NCBI GenBank assembly: GCA_002633115.1
Contig: NWBJ01000120.1
Coordinates: 1-64,000, forward strand
DNA from: Muribaculaceae bacterium Zag1
GTDB lineage: Bacteria; Bacteroidota; Bacteroidia; Bacteroidales; Muribaculaceae
Direction of reading: 5' to 3'
Length of the DNA: 64,000 nt
In this document: in pieces, positions 7,429-15,688 of the stretch
How the letters are laid out: each line of letters starts with the position of its first letter
Position numbering within the stretch: position 1 is the first letter of the stretch
Made by a program: the position numbers and the translations under genes
Notes under the pieces: model-generated
The model's database searches: none
The model's input: the letters and a program-made list of their open reading frames with translations, nothing else
Told to the model about the DNA's origin: nothing

Positions 7429-10400
7429 TTAAAGATTTGCTGAGGCAAGACGATGAATTTCGTTGATATGGTCGGCTGTGCAAGCATTGCCGCACAACTT
7501 CTTAAGGCCTTGGATGCAGGCAAAACGAGAACGAGGATTTTCACCTTTAAATCCCGCAAAGACCTTAGTGGCGAAGTAGACCTCCACTTTATTTATAAGT
7601 TCGACAGTCTCATTCTTATCGGTGAGTTTAGTCCAAGCCTTGCGATTGTTCCATAGCGACCGGGCAAAGGGGGTGGTAATTCCCTCGGGTGCCTTGTTGA
7701 CGCTCTTCATGACTTTGAGCAAGTCAATAAGGTCGCGGATGCGCTTGGCTGTCTCGTGAGTCTCCTGGTTGAGGTCATCGATAATCTTTTGCAAACGCGC
7801 GGCGAAGTTGAGGGCTTGCTCTGGGTCGCGAGCATTCCAGTCGTTGATGACCGCACGAGCACGAGCTTCGATTACTTCGGCTGCGGCCTTCTCTTTTCCG
7901 CCAGCGGCTTGGATTACCTTCTTTGTTTCCTCCTCGGTATCACTGTCAGCGGTAATGAGGTCGAGAAATGAGAAATCTGCCGTTGGGGGTATAATAGTCT
8001 CGGCATCATCGGCACGGATAAACCGATCAAGCAGCACGCGCATCTGCGGGTCGAATTGACGCACATCAAACAAATCGCCTGACGCTTGCTTGACGCGAGC
8101 ATTGAGATTAGCGGCCTCGGCCACAGTCTGGTGGATCTCTTTGGCTTGTTCTTCAGAATATCCGGCACGGAGTATGTAATCGCAGATGCTGGCGTAAGCG
8201 GCGCATAGTCCCTGGGTGATTTTGTAGAAAAGCTCTCGCTGGGCTTTTTGTTCGGCTTCCTTAGCCTTACGCTCCTCGGTGGTTAGGTCAAGAGGGATTT
8301 CTGGGCAGAAAAAACGCACAACGTCATCGGCATTGGAAATGCCTTGATTTTCCCAGTCCGCTTTCATATTTTGATAGGCTTGGAGCCAAAGATTGAGACG
8401 CTTCTTGTTTTTAGTGATTGCATCTGTGAGCAGTTCATCAATATCGGCAGGGTCATAGCCTCCGAGACCACCGTTGGCATCATTGAAGTTGGTGATGGCA
8501 TCTTCAATCTTGTCAAACAGATGCTTGAAGTCCACGATAAGGCCGAATTCCTTGTGTGAGAATATGGTCTGGCTTTCGGAGTCCTTAGGGTCCACCTTGA
8601 AATCCACACCAAGGCGATTGACACGACAGATGGCTTGGAACAGATTATGGTCGCGCATATCCTTGTCGATATAGAGATAGGTGGCACTTGGCGCGTCGAA
8701 TCCAGTAAGTAATTTGTCAACCACGATTAGCAGCTTCATACGCGAGGGCGATTGTATGAATTGGCGCTTGGCCCAAGCCTCGTATTCCTCGGCGGTCTTC
8801 ACCCCAGCATCATCATAGCTCTGCTTAGCCCATGCATTTTTGTATAGGAGAGCATTTTCTGCGCTTTCATCACCATCGCTAATCTTGCGCTTGTCATTAT
8901 CGCATGGGGTATAACTTGTGACAACTGCGCATTTGCCTTTCAAGAATTGGTTGCCACTGTTCTTGGTGAAAAATTCATAATAGCGGTAGGCCGATTGGAT
9001 GTCACCAGCTACGAGCATAGCATTGCACCAATCCTCACTGAGGGGATACTGCGCCATATCGTCGAGGATTGAATAGCCGATGCGCTCGATGCGTTCGCTG
9101 CAAGAATACACATTCTTTAGCGTGGCCCAACGGTCTTCAACTGCTTTCTTGTTCTCCTCGGTGACTCCACTCAGTAGTTGCTCTTTCTTCTCATTGAGCT
9201 TTTCTTGATTGGGTATCTGTTGCTCCACATCGCGAGCCTCGTATTGTAGGTCGAGAATTACCTTGTCATCGACCGCCTCCTTGTGGATATATTTGTGAAT
9301 GAACTCACCGAAGCGGTGACGGCTCTCGTTCTTGATAGAGGTGTACGACTGGTATCCTCGCTTCTTATCGTCATGAAGCAGGGGAGTGCCAGTGAAACCA
9401 ATGAACATCACATCTTCACCCATTATAGCTCGCATCGCCTCGTGTAGGCGACCCGACTGGGTGCGATGGCACTCATCCACAAATACGAATTTGTGGGTGC
9501 CTTTTGCCTCGAATTTGCCACCGAATTTGGAATTGACCAGCGAGGTGAGTTCCTTAAGATAGGTTTCGAGTGGTATGGGAGCATCGTCATCGCCAATTAC
9601 CTCTTTGCCAGTCTTCGGGTCGATATGGCGCCCGAATTTATGAATCAGTGAACAAATCAACCATTCGGTACCACCTTGCAACACATTGAGCAAGTCATCT
9701 GAGGATTTTGCTTGGTAGATAGCCCCAGAAGTCTTGGTGAATGTGTTGGCGATTTGCATATCAAGCTCAGTGCGGTCTGTGATGATCAGCACACGCGGAT
9801 TCTCAAAGTTGCGCTGGATGTACTTGGCCAGCCACACCATGGTGAGACTCTTGCCCGAGCCTTGGCTGTGCCAAATCACACCACTGGCCTTATCGGCTAA
9901 GCGCGGCATGGCAGCACGCAGAGCATGGAATTGGTGAGGACGCATCACCTTCTTGGTACCACCATCATCGATTACGCCATAGCGGAAAAACTGCATGAAA
10001 GTAGTTTTGTCGAAGAAATCAAGATAGCTCTCTCGGTCGGAGGGGAGACAGCCAACCTGGTGATTGTCTTTCTTCCATGGTGTCCAGAATTTGGCTGGAG
10101 TAAGTATGGTTGCATACTTGAATCCATTGAGGTCTTTGTCACCAGTGCCATTTGAGGGATTGGCGGCGATGGTGAATTGCACCGTGGTGAAGAACGATGG
10201 AATCAAGTCAATCTCATTTGACAGATGCTGCTTGATGCCCTCCGATAGCGAAACAGTGCTGCGCTTCAACTCTATGACTGCCAAGGCGATGCCATTGACG
10301 TACACCACGATGTCGGGACGGCTGTGCTTGCCGGTGAGAGGGTCGATATAACTTACCTCCTCGGCAATGGCGAAGCGGTTGGCCTGTGGATTGGCAAAGT

Positions 10401-10773
10401 CGAACAGCGCGACATTTTCGTGCGGCTTGTCAGGCGATGGCTGGATAGGAATATGGGTAATCGGTGTCTCGTAGAGGCTATTGTTGTTGTCAAGAAGCAC
10501 ACCCTTCTTGCTATCGGTAAGGAGGGCTTCTTTCTTAACCTGAGATATGGCCTCCTCGATCTGAGTAGGGGTGTATCTTTTGGCGTCAGTGAGGAAGTTA
10601 CGTAATTCCTCTTCGCAGATGGGAGAATTGACCTCACCGTTTTTACGGCATTTGTCCTCTTGGCCGTATTGCCATGAGCCAAGATAAGTGTAGCCAAGTT
10701 CCTCTTGAAACAGCTTGATAACCGAGGCTTGGTATTTGCGCTCTTTGTCGGATATGTATGGATTGTTGGTCAT
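7429..10773 (-). CDS. hsdR: Type I restriction endonuclease HsdR
   Basis: A 1114-residue translocase-nuclease. The N-terminal PD-(D/E)XK nuclease is visible as RPDIVVYVNGIALAVIELKR (Asp154, Glu168, Lys170). A superfamily 2 motor follows with Walker A SQGSGKS (303-309), motif II DECH (433-436) and GFTGTPL. Later motor motifs include LLIVVDKLLTGFDAP and ICRVNRLG. The C-terminal helical region contacts HsdM. The enzyme moves along unmethylated DNA and cuts far from the site. Its ATG overlaps the stop of the upstream peptidase gene by four bases. All key residues are present, so it should be active. Confidence 0.95.
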   Translation of the reverse strand: MTNNPYISDKERKYQASVIKLFQEELGYTYLGSWQYGQEDKCRKNGEVNSPICEEELRNFLTDAKRYTPTQIEEAISQVKKEALLTDSKKGVLLDNNNSLYETPITHIPIQPSPDKPHENVALFDFANPQANRFAIAEEVSYIDPLTGKHSRPDIVVYVNGIALAVIELKRSTVSLSEGIKQHLSNEIDLIPSFFTTVQFTIAANPSNGTGDKDLNGFKYATILTPAKFWTPWKKDNHQVGCLPSDRESYLDFFDKTTFMQFFRYGVIDDGGTKKVMRPHQFHALRAAMPRLADKASGVIWHSQGSGKSLTMVWLAKYIQRNFENPRVLIITDRTELDMQIANTFTKTSGAIYQAKSSDDLLNVLQGGTEWLICSLIHKFGRHIDPKTGKEVIGDDDAPIPLETYLKELTSLVNSKFGGKFEAKGTHKFVFVDECHRTQSGRLHEAMRAIMGEDVMFIGFTGTPLLHDDKKRGYQSYTSIKNESRHRFGEFIHKYIHKEAVDDKVILDLQYEARDVEQQIPNQEKLNEKKEQLLSGVTEENKKAVEDRWATLKNVYSCSERIERIGYSILDDMAQYPLSEDWCNAMLVAGDIQSAYRYYEFFTKNSGNQFLKGKCAVVTSYTPCDNDKRKISDGDESAENALLYKNAWAKQSYDDAGVKTAEEYEAWAKRQFIQSPSRMKLLIVVDKLLTGFDAPSATYLYIDKDMRDHNLFQAICRVNRLGVDFKVDPKDSESQTIFSHKEFGLIVDFKHLFDKIEDAITNFNDANGGLGGYDPADIDELLTDAITKNKKRLNLWLQAYQNMKADWENQGISNADDVVRFFCPEIPLDLTTEERKAKEAEQKAQRELFYKITQGLCAAYASICDYILRAGYSEEQAKEIHQTVAEAANLNARVKQASGDLFDVRQFDPQMRVLLDRFIRADDAETIIPPTADFSFLDLITADSDTEEETKKVIQAAGGKEKAAAEVIEARARAVINDWNARDPEQALNFAARLQKIIDDLNQETHETAKRIRDLIDLLKVMKSVNKAPEGITTPFARSLWNNRKAWTKLTDKNETVELINKVEVYFATKVFAGFKGENPRSRFACIQGLKKLCGNACTADHINEIHRLASANL

Positions 10774-11465
10774 ACTACGATAGGGAATTCGTTAAGTTCT
10801 TCTTTCAGTTTCTCCCAACCTGGCATATAGGTGTCGAGGAGGCGGTAAAAGCGGTCGGAATGGATTCGCTCTTTGAGGTGCATTACCTCGTGGGCGACTA
10901 TATACTCGATGCAGCAGACAGGCTTTTTGGCCAATTCGACATTGAATATAATGTGGGATTTGGCTTGGTTGCAACTACCCCAGCGCTGTGGCATGGACTT
11001 TACTTCCCATTGTGGGATGGGGAGGTTGAGCCTCCAACACCAACGCTCAACTAAATTGGGAAGCAGTTCCTGCAGTCGCTCTCGGTACCACTTCTTGAGC
11101 ACTGTTTCGATCTGGTTTTTGCGATTGCCGGCCACGACCAGGTAGTCGCCCTCGATGTAGGCTCGCGGGAATGCGTTGGGGTCAACAATCACTCGCAGAC
11201 GGTAGAGGTCGCCTTTGTAGTAATGCGCTTCGCCGCTTACATACTCACGGGGAGGCTGGATGTTGTGGCTCATTGAGGACTCACGCTTCTCAATCAGCCA
11301 TACCCATTTTGAGAGGATGAAGAGACGGATCTGCATCTCGCTCGAAGCCATGGGTGCGCTGAGATGTACACGGCCATCAGGAGGATACACCGACAGGTGC
11401 ATGTGCTTGATGGGCTTGCGCTCTATCTCGATCTGGAGGCCGTTGATTTCGATGGTATTTCCCAT
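10770..11465 (-). CDS. YgjP-like (DUF45) zinc metallopeptidase-domain protein
   Basis: A 231-residue protein with the conserved block RWGSC followed by the zinc motif HEVMH (His192, Glu193, His196) and LKERIHSDRFYRLLDTYMPGW, typical of YgjP / WSS1-SprT-related metallopeptidases. The ATG at 11465 (MGNTIEINGLQIEIERK) is chosen over an upstream one at 11498 because a -7 promoter element at 11496-11503 covers the latter. It is the first gene of the R-M operon and is coupled to hsdR by an ATGA overlap. Homologues are frequent in type I R-M loci, often just before or after hsdR. A role in proteolytic control of the nuclease (restriction alleviation) is plausible but inferred. Confidence 0.85.
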   Translation of the reverse strand: MGNTIEINGLQIEIERKPIKHMHLSVYPPDGRVHLSAPMASSEMQIRLFILSKWVWLIEKRESSMSHNIQPPREYVSGEAHYYKGDLYRLRVIVDPNAFPRAYIEGDYLVVAGNRKNQIETVLKKWYRERLQELLPNLVERWCWRLNLPIPQWEVKSMPQRWGSCNQAKSHIIFNVELAKKPVCCIEYIVAHEVMHLKERIHSDRFYRLLDTYMPGWEKLKEELNEFPIVV

Positions 11466-11495
11466 TGCTGTGTCTCTGCGTGAATGATTGTTGTG

Positions 11496-11503
11496 CAAAT
11501 CTA
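11496..11503 (-). promoter_or_regulatory. Possible -7 element of the R-M operon promoter
   Basis: The minus strand reads TAGATTTG, matching TAnnTTTG, 30 bases before the ATG at 11465. No exact TTTG lies 19-20 bp upstream, so the evidence is partial. It supports the downstream start of the peptidase gene. Confidence 0.45.
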
Positions 11504-11584
11504 CGAAAATTATTTAGAATAATGAGTAGATTTGAGGGAAAATTTTTAAATCGCCCCCCTTGGGGGCTCTGAGGGAAAATAAGA

Positions 11585-11609
11585 ATCCCCCAGCGGGAGG
11601 CTGGGGGAT
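11585..11609 (-). terminator. Rho-independent terminator after tRNA-Arg
   Basis: A 10-bp perfect stem (ATCCCCCAGC with GCTGGGGGAT) and a 5-base loop, followed on the minus strand by TCTTATTTT. It starts at the 3' end of the tRNA and overlaps its apparent CCA. Confidence 0.75.
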
Positions 11610-11611
11610 GG

Positions 11612-11683
11612 TACGCCCGTACGGAGTCGAACCGTAATCGATGGAACCGGAATCCATAATTCTATCCATTGAACTACGGGCGC
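11612..11683 (-). tRNA. tRNA-Arg (anticodon CCG)
   Basis: Read on the minus strand: acceptor GCGCCCG pairs with CGGGCGT (first pair G:U), D-stem GTTC/GAAT, anticodon stem ATGGA/TCCAT with loop TTCCGGT (anticodon CCG), T-arm TACGG-TTCGACT-CCGTA, discriminator A. All four arms close and the length is 72 nt. The genome continues CCA directly after the discriminator, so the 3' CCA may be encoded. It decodes CGG. Confidence 0.95.
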
Positions 11684-11784
11684 CTGTGAGAGTCGGTGCC
11701 CCTAAAGGCAGTGCAAAGTTACGATTTTATTTTGAATTATCCCATTAATATATTAAAAAAATTGATTGGGTATTGATTCTGGCT

Positions 11785-11880
11785 TGAGAGCCGTGCTACG
11801 CACTCTTATCAAATGGTAGGAAGTTACGAAAACCACACATTTCGTGCTTCGCACTCCATGTGTGGTTAACAGACAAGGGT
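11785..11880. repeat. Nested palindromic element with GTGCTACGCAC-type motif (copy A)
   Basis: It opens GAGCCGTGCTACGCACTC and contains an inverted repeat AACCACACAT (11831-11840) with ATGTGTGGTT (11858-11867). Inside the loop lies a smaller palindrome GTGCTTCGCAC. A very similar arrangement with different arm sequence occurs at 23827-23945. Arms that change while pairing is kept point to a structured repeat family. Confidence 0.7.
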
Positions 11881-12030
11881 CGTGCTACGCACTGCCATGC
11901 GGATGAATCTCTTTATAAATGTATTTGTAGATTAGGATGGATCGTGCTACGCACTGCCATGCGGATGAATCTCTTTATAAATGTATTTTTAAATTAGGAT
12001 GGATCGTGCTACGCACTGCCATGCGGAAGG
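11881..12030. repeat. 62-bp tandem direct repeat, 2.4 copies
   Basis: Units at 11881-11942 and 11943-12004 differ at only about three or four positions; a third, partial unit starts at 12005 and diverges after about 22 bases. Each unit begins CGTGCTACGCACTGCCATGC, sharing its first part with the palindromic element just upstream. Short ORFs through this region simply follow the repeat and are not genes. This fills most of the gap between tRNA-Arg and pgk. Confidence 0.85.
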
Positions 12031-12057
12031 AATCTATAGGGATTTGTCAATTGGGGA

Positions 12058-12090
12058 TAAAAAAGCAGCCGCCTGGGAGGGGCGGCTGCT
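12058..12090 (-). terminator. Rho-independent terminator of pgk
   Basis: A 9-bp perfect stem (GCAGCCGCC with GGCGGCTGC), a 7-base loop and, on the minus strand, a run of six T. It lies about 20 bases downstream of the pgk stop. Confidence 0.85.
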
Positions 12091-12109
12091 GTATGGGGAT
12101 GGGGGAGGA

Positions 12110-13360
12110 TTATTCGCCCTTGATGGCTGCTACGCCGGGGAGAACCTTGCCCTCGATGGCCTCGAGGAGGGCGCCACCGCCGGTGGATACGTAAGATACG
12201 CTGTCGGCCAGACCGAACTTGTTGACGCAAGCCACTGAGTCGCCACCGCCTACGAGCGAGAAGGCGCCATGGTTGGTAGCCTCAACGATGGCCTCAGCGA
12301 TAGCGCGGCTGCCAGCGGTGAAGTTGTCAAATTCGAATACGCCAGCAGGACCGTTCCAGAGGATAGTCTTGGCAGGGAGGATAACCTCGGTGAAGGCTGC
12401 TCGGGTAGCGGGACCTGCGTCGAGACCTTGCCATCCGTCAGGAATATCGTTGGCAGGGCATACCATGGTCTTGGCGTCGTTGCTGAAGCTGTCGGCTGCG
12501 ATGCAGTCGGTGCCGAGCACGAGGTTCACGCCTTTTTCCTTTGCCTTCTTGATGATGTCGAGAGCCAGGTCGAGTTTGTCTTCCTCGCAGAGCGAATCGC
12601 CAATCTTGCCGCCTTGAGCCTTAGCGAAGGTGTAGGTCATGCCGCCGCAGAGGATCAGGTTGTCAACCTTGTCCATGAGGTTCTCGATGATGCCAATCTT
12701 GGTCGAAACCTTAGAGCCACCCATGATAGCGGTGAACGGGCGCTTGATGTCGCTGAGGATGTTGTCGACAGCTTGAACTTCCTTGTCCATCAGGAAGCCG
12801 AGCATCTTCTGGTCGGGCTGGAAATAGTCGGCGATGACAGCGGTCGAAGCATGCTTGCGGTGAGCGGTGCCGAATGCGTCGTTGACATAAACGTCGGCGT
12901 AGCTGGCGAGCTTCTTTGAGAAGTCCTTCTGGCGAGCCTTCATTTCCTTCTTGGCAGCGTCGTAGCCGGGGTCGGTCTTCTCGATGCCAACGGGCTTGCC
13001 TTCCTCCTCGGGATGGAAGCGGAGGTTCTCGAGCAGAAGCACCTCGCCAGGCTTGAGTTCGGCAGCAGCCTCAGAAGCGTCGGCGCAGTCGGGAGCGAAT
13101 TTCACGTCGCGGCCAAGAGCCTTGGCAACGGCATCGCGGATCTGGCCGAGTGAATATTTCATGTTTACTTTGCCTTTGGGCTTGCCCATGTGCGACATGA
13201 TGATGAGAGCGCCACCGTCGTCAAGGATTTTCTTGAGGGTGGGGAGAGCGCCGCGGATGCGGGTGTCGTCGGTGATGTTGCCATTCTCGTCGAGGGGCAC
13301 ATTGAAGTCCACGCGAACGATGGCCTTCTTGCCAGCAAAGTTGTAATCGTTGATTTTCAT
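12110..13360 (-). CDS. pgk: Phosphoglycerate kinase
   Basis: A 416-residue glycolytic enzyme that transfers phosphate from 1,3-bisphosphoglycerate to ADP. The N-terminus [17 protein letters not shown] and [11 protein letters not shown] hold the substrate-binding Arg/Asp/His residues. The central [17 protein letters not shown] and the C-terminal GGGDSVA with FVSTGGG-like [10 protein letters not shown] form the nucleotide site. The start is placed at 13360 ([12 protein letters not shown]) because the family begins there; the frame is open 30 codons further upstream, but that stretch is basic and unlike the family. A TAnnTTTG element upstream supports this. It is a single-gene unit with its own terminator. 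Confidence 0.97.
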   Translation of the reverse strand: MKINDYNFAGKKAIVRVDFNVPLDENGNITDDTRIRGALPTLKKILDDGGALIIMSHMGKPKGKVNMKYSLGQIRDAVAKALGRDVKFAPDCADASEAAAELKPGEVLLLENLRFHPEEEGKPVGIEKTDPGYDAAKKEMKARQKDFSKKLASYADVYVNDAFGTAHRKHASTAVIADYFQPDQKMLGFLMDKEVQAVDNILSDIKRPFTAIMGGSKVSTKIGIIENLMDKVDNLILCGGMTYTFAKAQGGKIGDSLCEEDKLDLALDIIKKAKEKGVNLVLGTDCIAADSFSNDAKTMVCPANDIPDGWQGLDAGPATRAAFTEVILPAKTILWNGPAGVFEFDNFTAGSRAIAEAIVEATNHGAFSLVGGGDSVACVNKFGLADSVSYVSTGGGALLEAIEGKVLPGVAAIKGE

Positions 13361-13454
13361 CGTAGATATGATTTGGTGTTTGGGTTTAGTTGCTACGGGT
13401 AAGTCGAAACGTTGGTTGGAGAGCGCTTTGCGGTTTCCTCTCCCTTTCAATTGG

Positions 13455-13462
13455 CAAAAGTA
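13455..13462 (-). promoter_or_regulatory. Possible -7 element of the pgk promoter
   Basis: The minus strand reads TACTTTTG, fitting TAnnTTTG. A TTTG sits 23 bp further upstream (13486-13489), slightly more than the usual 19-21 bp. It would give a leader of about 90 nt before the ATG at 13360. Confidence 0.45.
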
Positions 13463-13503
13463 GTGATTTTTTGTTAATTATCCCACAAAAATTCACATAA
13501 TTT

Positions 13504-14334
13504 TTAGATGATGCCTCTTTTTTTCAGCAATTCGGCCATTTCTTGAGCCAATGTGGCTGCGCTGGCATTGGCAGCGTAGGCAAAATCCTCGCCCTGCGAG
13601 GCAAAGATGATGCCGCGCGACGAGTTGACGAGCAGTCCGCAGTCATCAGTCATGCCATACTCGGCCACATCGCGCAGGCTGCCGCCTTGTGCGCCGACGC
13701 CCGGCACGAGAAAGAAACTGTCAGGAGCCGCATTGCGAGCCTCGCCGAGCAGAGCGCCCTGGGTAGCGCCAACGACAAACATCAGATTGCCGGGCGTGCC
13801 CCACAGCTGAGATTTCTTCATCACCGACTGGTAGAGAGGCTGACCCTCAGCATCGCGTATCATCTGGAAATCCTGGCTACCCTTGTTGGAGGTGAGAGCC
13901 AGCACAACTGCCCACTTGCCATCGTATTCGAGGAAAGGCTTGACGCTATCCTCGCCCATGTATGGAGCCACTGTCACGGCATCGGCGCCAGCGTGGTCAA
14001 AAAATGCGCGAGCATACATGCGGGCGGTGTTGCCAATGTCGCCGCGCTTAGCATCGGCGATGATGAAGAGGTCGGGATGCTTTCCCTTGATGTATTTGCA
14101 AGTACCCTCAAACGCCTCCCAGCCCTTGGTGCCGAGGCACTCGTAGAAGGCCACATTGGGCTTGTAGGCGACAGCCGAATCGGCGGTGGCATCGATGATG
14201 GCTTTGTTGAACTCGAGGATAGGATTCTCGGCTTCGAGCAGGTGCTTGGGCAATTTGTCGATGTCGGGATCGAGACCAACGCAGAGGAATGAACCTTTGC
14301 GCTTGATATTAGAGATTAGTTCTTGGCGTGTCAT
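13504..14334 (-). CDS. pyrF: Orotidine 5'-phosphate decarboxylase
   Basis: A 276-residue enzyme for the last step of UMP synthesis. It has [14 protein letters not shown] at the N-terminus and the catalytic charged network [14 protein letters not shown] (Asp-Lys-Arg-Gly-Asp). The phosphate-binding C-terminal part reads [11 protein letters not shown] and [12 protein letters not shown]. Its length and the [10 protein letters not shown] signature place it in the longer type 2 PyrF subfamily common in Bacteroidetes. It lies downstream of prfA on the same strand, separated by a tandem heptamer repeat. Confidence 0.96.
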   Translation of the reverse strand: MTRQELISNIKRKGSFLCVGLDPDIDKLPKHLLEAENPILEFNKAIIDATADSAVAYKPNVAFYECLGTKGWEAFEGTCKYIKGKHPDLFIIADAKRGDIGNTARMYARAFFDHAGADAVTVAPYMGEDSVKPFLEYDGKWAVVLALTSNKGSQDFQMIRDAEGQPLYQSVMKKSQLWGTPGNLMFVVGATQGALLGEARNAAPDSFFLVPGVGAQGGSLRDVAEYGMTDDCGLLVNSSRGIIFASQGEDFAYAANASAATLAQEMAELLKKRGII

Positions 14335-14362
14335 GGTTGGTTTTTGGTTTTTGGTATTTGGA

Positions 14363-14407
14363 AGAGGGGACCGCCGGGCCGAAGGCCCGTGGCACTCGAC
14401 TGCCCTA
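14363..14407. repeat. GC-rich dispersed repeat flanking prfA, copy 1
   Basis: It reads GGGGACCGCCGG... ending GTGGCACTCGACTGCCCT. The same ending and a related palindromic centre occur at 15625-15673 on the other side of prfA. The centre of each copy is a small hairpin (GGGCC-GAA-GGCCC here) whose arms differ between copies. Each copy is followed by a simple-sequence tract. Confidence 0.7.
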
Positions 14408-14413
14408 CTGGTG

Positions 14414-14496
14414 ACTTTTGACTTTTGACTTGCGACTTTTGACTTTTGACTTTTGACTTTTGACTTTTGACTTGCGACTTTTGACTTTTGACTTGC
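14414..14496. repeat. Heptamer minisatellite (ACTTTTG, about 12 units)
   Basis: About twelve 7-bp units, mostly ACTTTTG with ACTTGCG variants at regular intervals, run up to the prfA stop codon. The period of seven means any copy-number change alters all reading frames, but it lies outside genes. Strand slippage is expected here. Confidence 0.9.
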
Positions 14497-15606
14497 TTAC
14501 AGCTCTGCGGCTTTGAGCTTTTCGGCGTTTTCGGCCACGATGAGGTGGTCGATGCAGTCTTGGATGTCGCCGTCGACAAAAGCCTGCAGGTTATAGATGG
14601 TATAGTTGATGCGGTGGTCGGTGATGCGCCCCTGGGGGTAATTGTAGGTACGAATCTTGGCTGAACGGTCGCCGGTTGAGACGAGGGTCTTGCGGCGCGA
14701 GGCGATGTCGTCGATGTATTTTTGGTGCTCCTTGTCGTAGATGAAGGTGCGCAGACGCGACAGGGCGCGCTCTTTGTTCTTGGGTTGGTCGCGGGTCTCG
14801 GTGCACTCGATCAGGATTTCCTCACTCACGCCAGTGATGGGATTTTTCCACATATAGCGCAAGCGTACGCCCGACTCGACCTTGTTGACGTTCTGGCCGC
14901 CAGCGCCGCCCGAGCGGAAGGTATCCCACTTGATTTCGCCCTCGTTGATTTCTACGTCAAATGCCTCAGCCTCGGGTAGCACAGCCACAGTTGCAGCTGA
15001 GGTATGCACACGGCCCTGGGTTTCGGTGGCTGGCACGCGCTGCACGCGGTGCACACCCGATTCGTATTTGAGAGTGCCGTAGACGTTGTCGCCGCTGACA
15101 AACATCACGATTTCCTTGAATCCGCCAGCCGCGCCCTCGCTGCATGAGGTCACTGAGACAGTCCAACCCTTGGATTCGCAATATTTGGTGTACATCTTGG
15201 CCAGGTCGCCAGCGAATAGAGCCGCCTCGTCGCCGCCAGTGCCGCCTCGTATTTCGAGTATGGCATTCTTTGCATCCTCGGGGTCGGCCGGAATGAGCAG
15301 CAGCTTGATTTCCTCTTCGAGACCGGGGATTTGCTCTTGGGCCTCGTCGAGTTGCTCCTTGGCCATCTCGCGCAGCTCGGGGTCGGACTCAGATTCAAGA
15401 GCCTGCTTGGCCTCGTCGACATTGCCGAGCAGGTCGCGGTAGCGACGCGTGGCTGAGACCAGGCGCTCCAGGTCCTTGTATTCTTTGGTGAGGCGCACGT
15501 AGCGCTTCATATCGGCAATCACCGCCGGGTCGGTGATGAGGGTTGAGACCTCTTGATATCGAGCCTCGATGCCGTCGAGACGCTCGAGCAGGGTGGTATC
15601 TGACAT
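14497..15606 (-). CDS. prfA: Peptide chain release factor 1
   Basis: A 369-residue class I release factor. It carries the stop-codon recognition tripeptide as PAT (192-194, in RVPATETQGRVHTS) and the universal GGQ (236-238, in SGGAGGQNVNKVES) that triggers peptidyl-tRNA hydrolysis. PAT/PxT identifies RF1 (reads UAA and UAG) rather than RF2, which has SPF. The GGQ glutamine is the usual methylation site. Its stop abuts the heptamer minisatellite, and both flanks carry copies of one GC-rich repeat. Confidence 0.97.
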   Translation of the reverse strand: MSDTTLLERLDGIEARYQEVSTLITDPAVIADMKRYVRLTKEYKDLERLVSATRRYRDLLGNVDEAKQALESESDPELREMAKEQLDEAQEQIPGLEEEIKLLLIPADPEDAKNAILEIRGGTGGDEAALFAGDLAKMYTKYCESKGWTVSVTSCSEGAAGGFKEIVMFVSGDNVYGTLKYESGVHRVQRVPATETQGRVHTSAATVAVLPEAEAFDVEINEGEIKWDTFRSGGAGGQNVNKVESGVRLRYMWKNPITGVSEEILIECTETRDQPKNKERALSRLRTFIYDKEHQKYIDDIASRRKTLVSTGDRSAKIRTYNYPQGRITDHRINYTIYNLQAFVDGDIQDCIDHLIVAENAEKLKAAEL

Positions 15607-15624
15607 ATATTATGGATAGAAGGG

Positions 15625-15673
15625 GGGAGGGGACCACCGCGGTGGAACCGCGTGGCACTCGACTGCCCTGGGG
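15625..15673. repeat. GC-rich dispersed repeat flanking prfA, copy 2
   Basis: It shares GGGGACC at the start and GTGGCACTCGACTGCCCT at the end with 14363-14407. The centre is CCGCGGT-GGAA-CCGCG, another short hairpin. A TTACTTATTACTT-type tract follows it. Confidence 0.7.
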
Positions 15674-15688
15674 TTTACTTATTACTTA

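Noticed and set aside
11881-12030. Possible CRISPR array
   Set aside because: The repeated unit is a 62-bp tandem repeat in which the whole unit is conserved; there are no unique spacers and no cas genes.
12269-12919. A 216-codon open frame on the plus strand inside pgk
   Set aside because: Antisense to conserved pgk sequence; no recognisable motif.
13543-14292. A 249-codon open frame on the plus strand opposite pyrF
   Set aside because: Antisense shadow of pyrF, whose catalytic motifs are intact on the minus strand.
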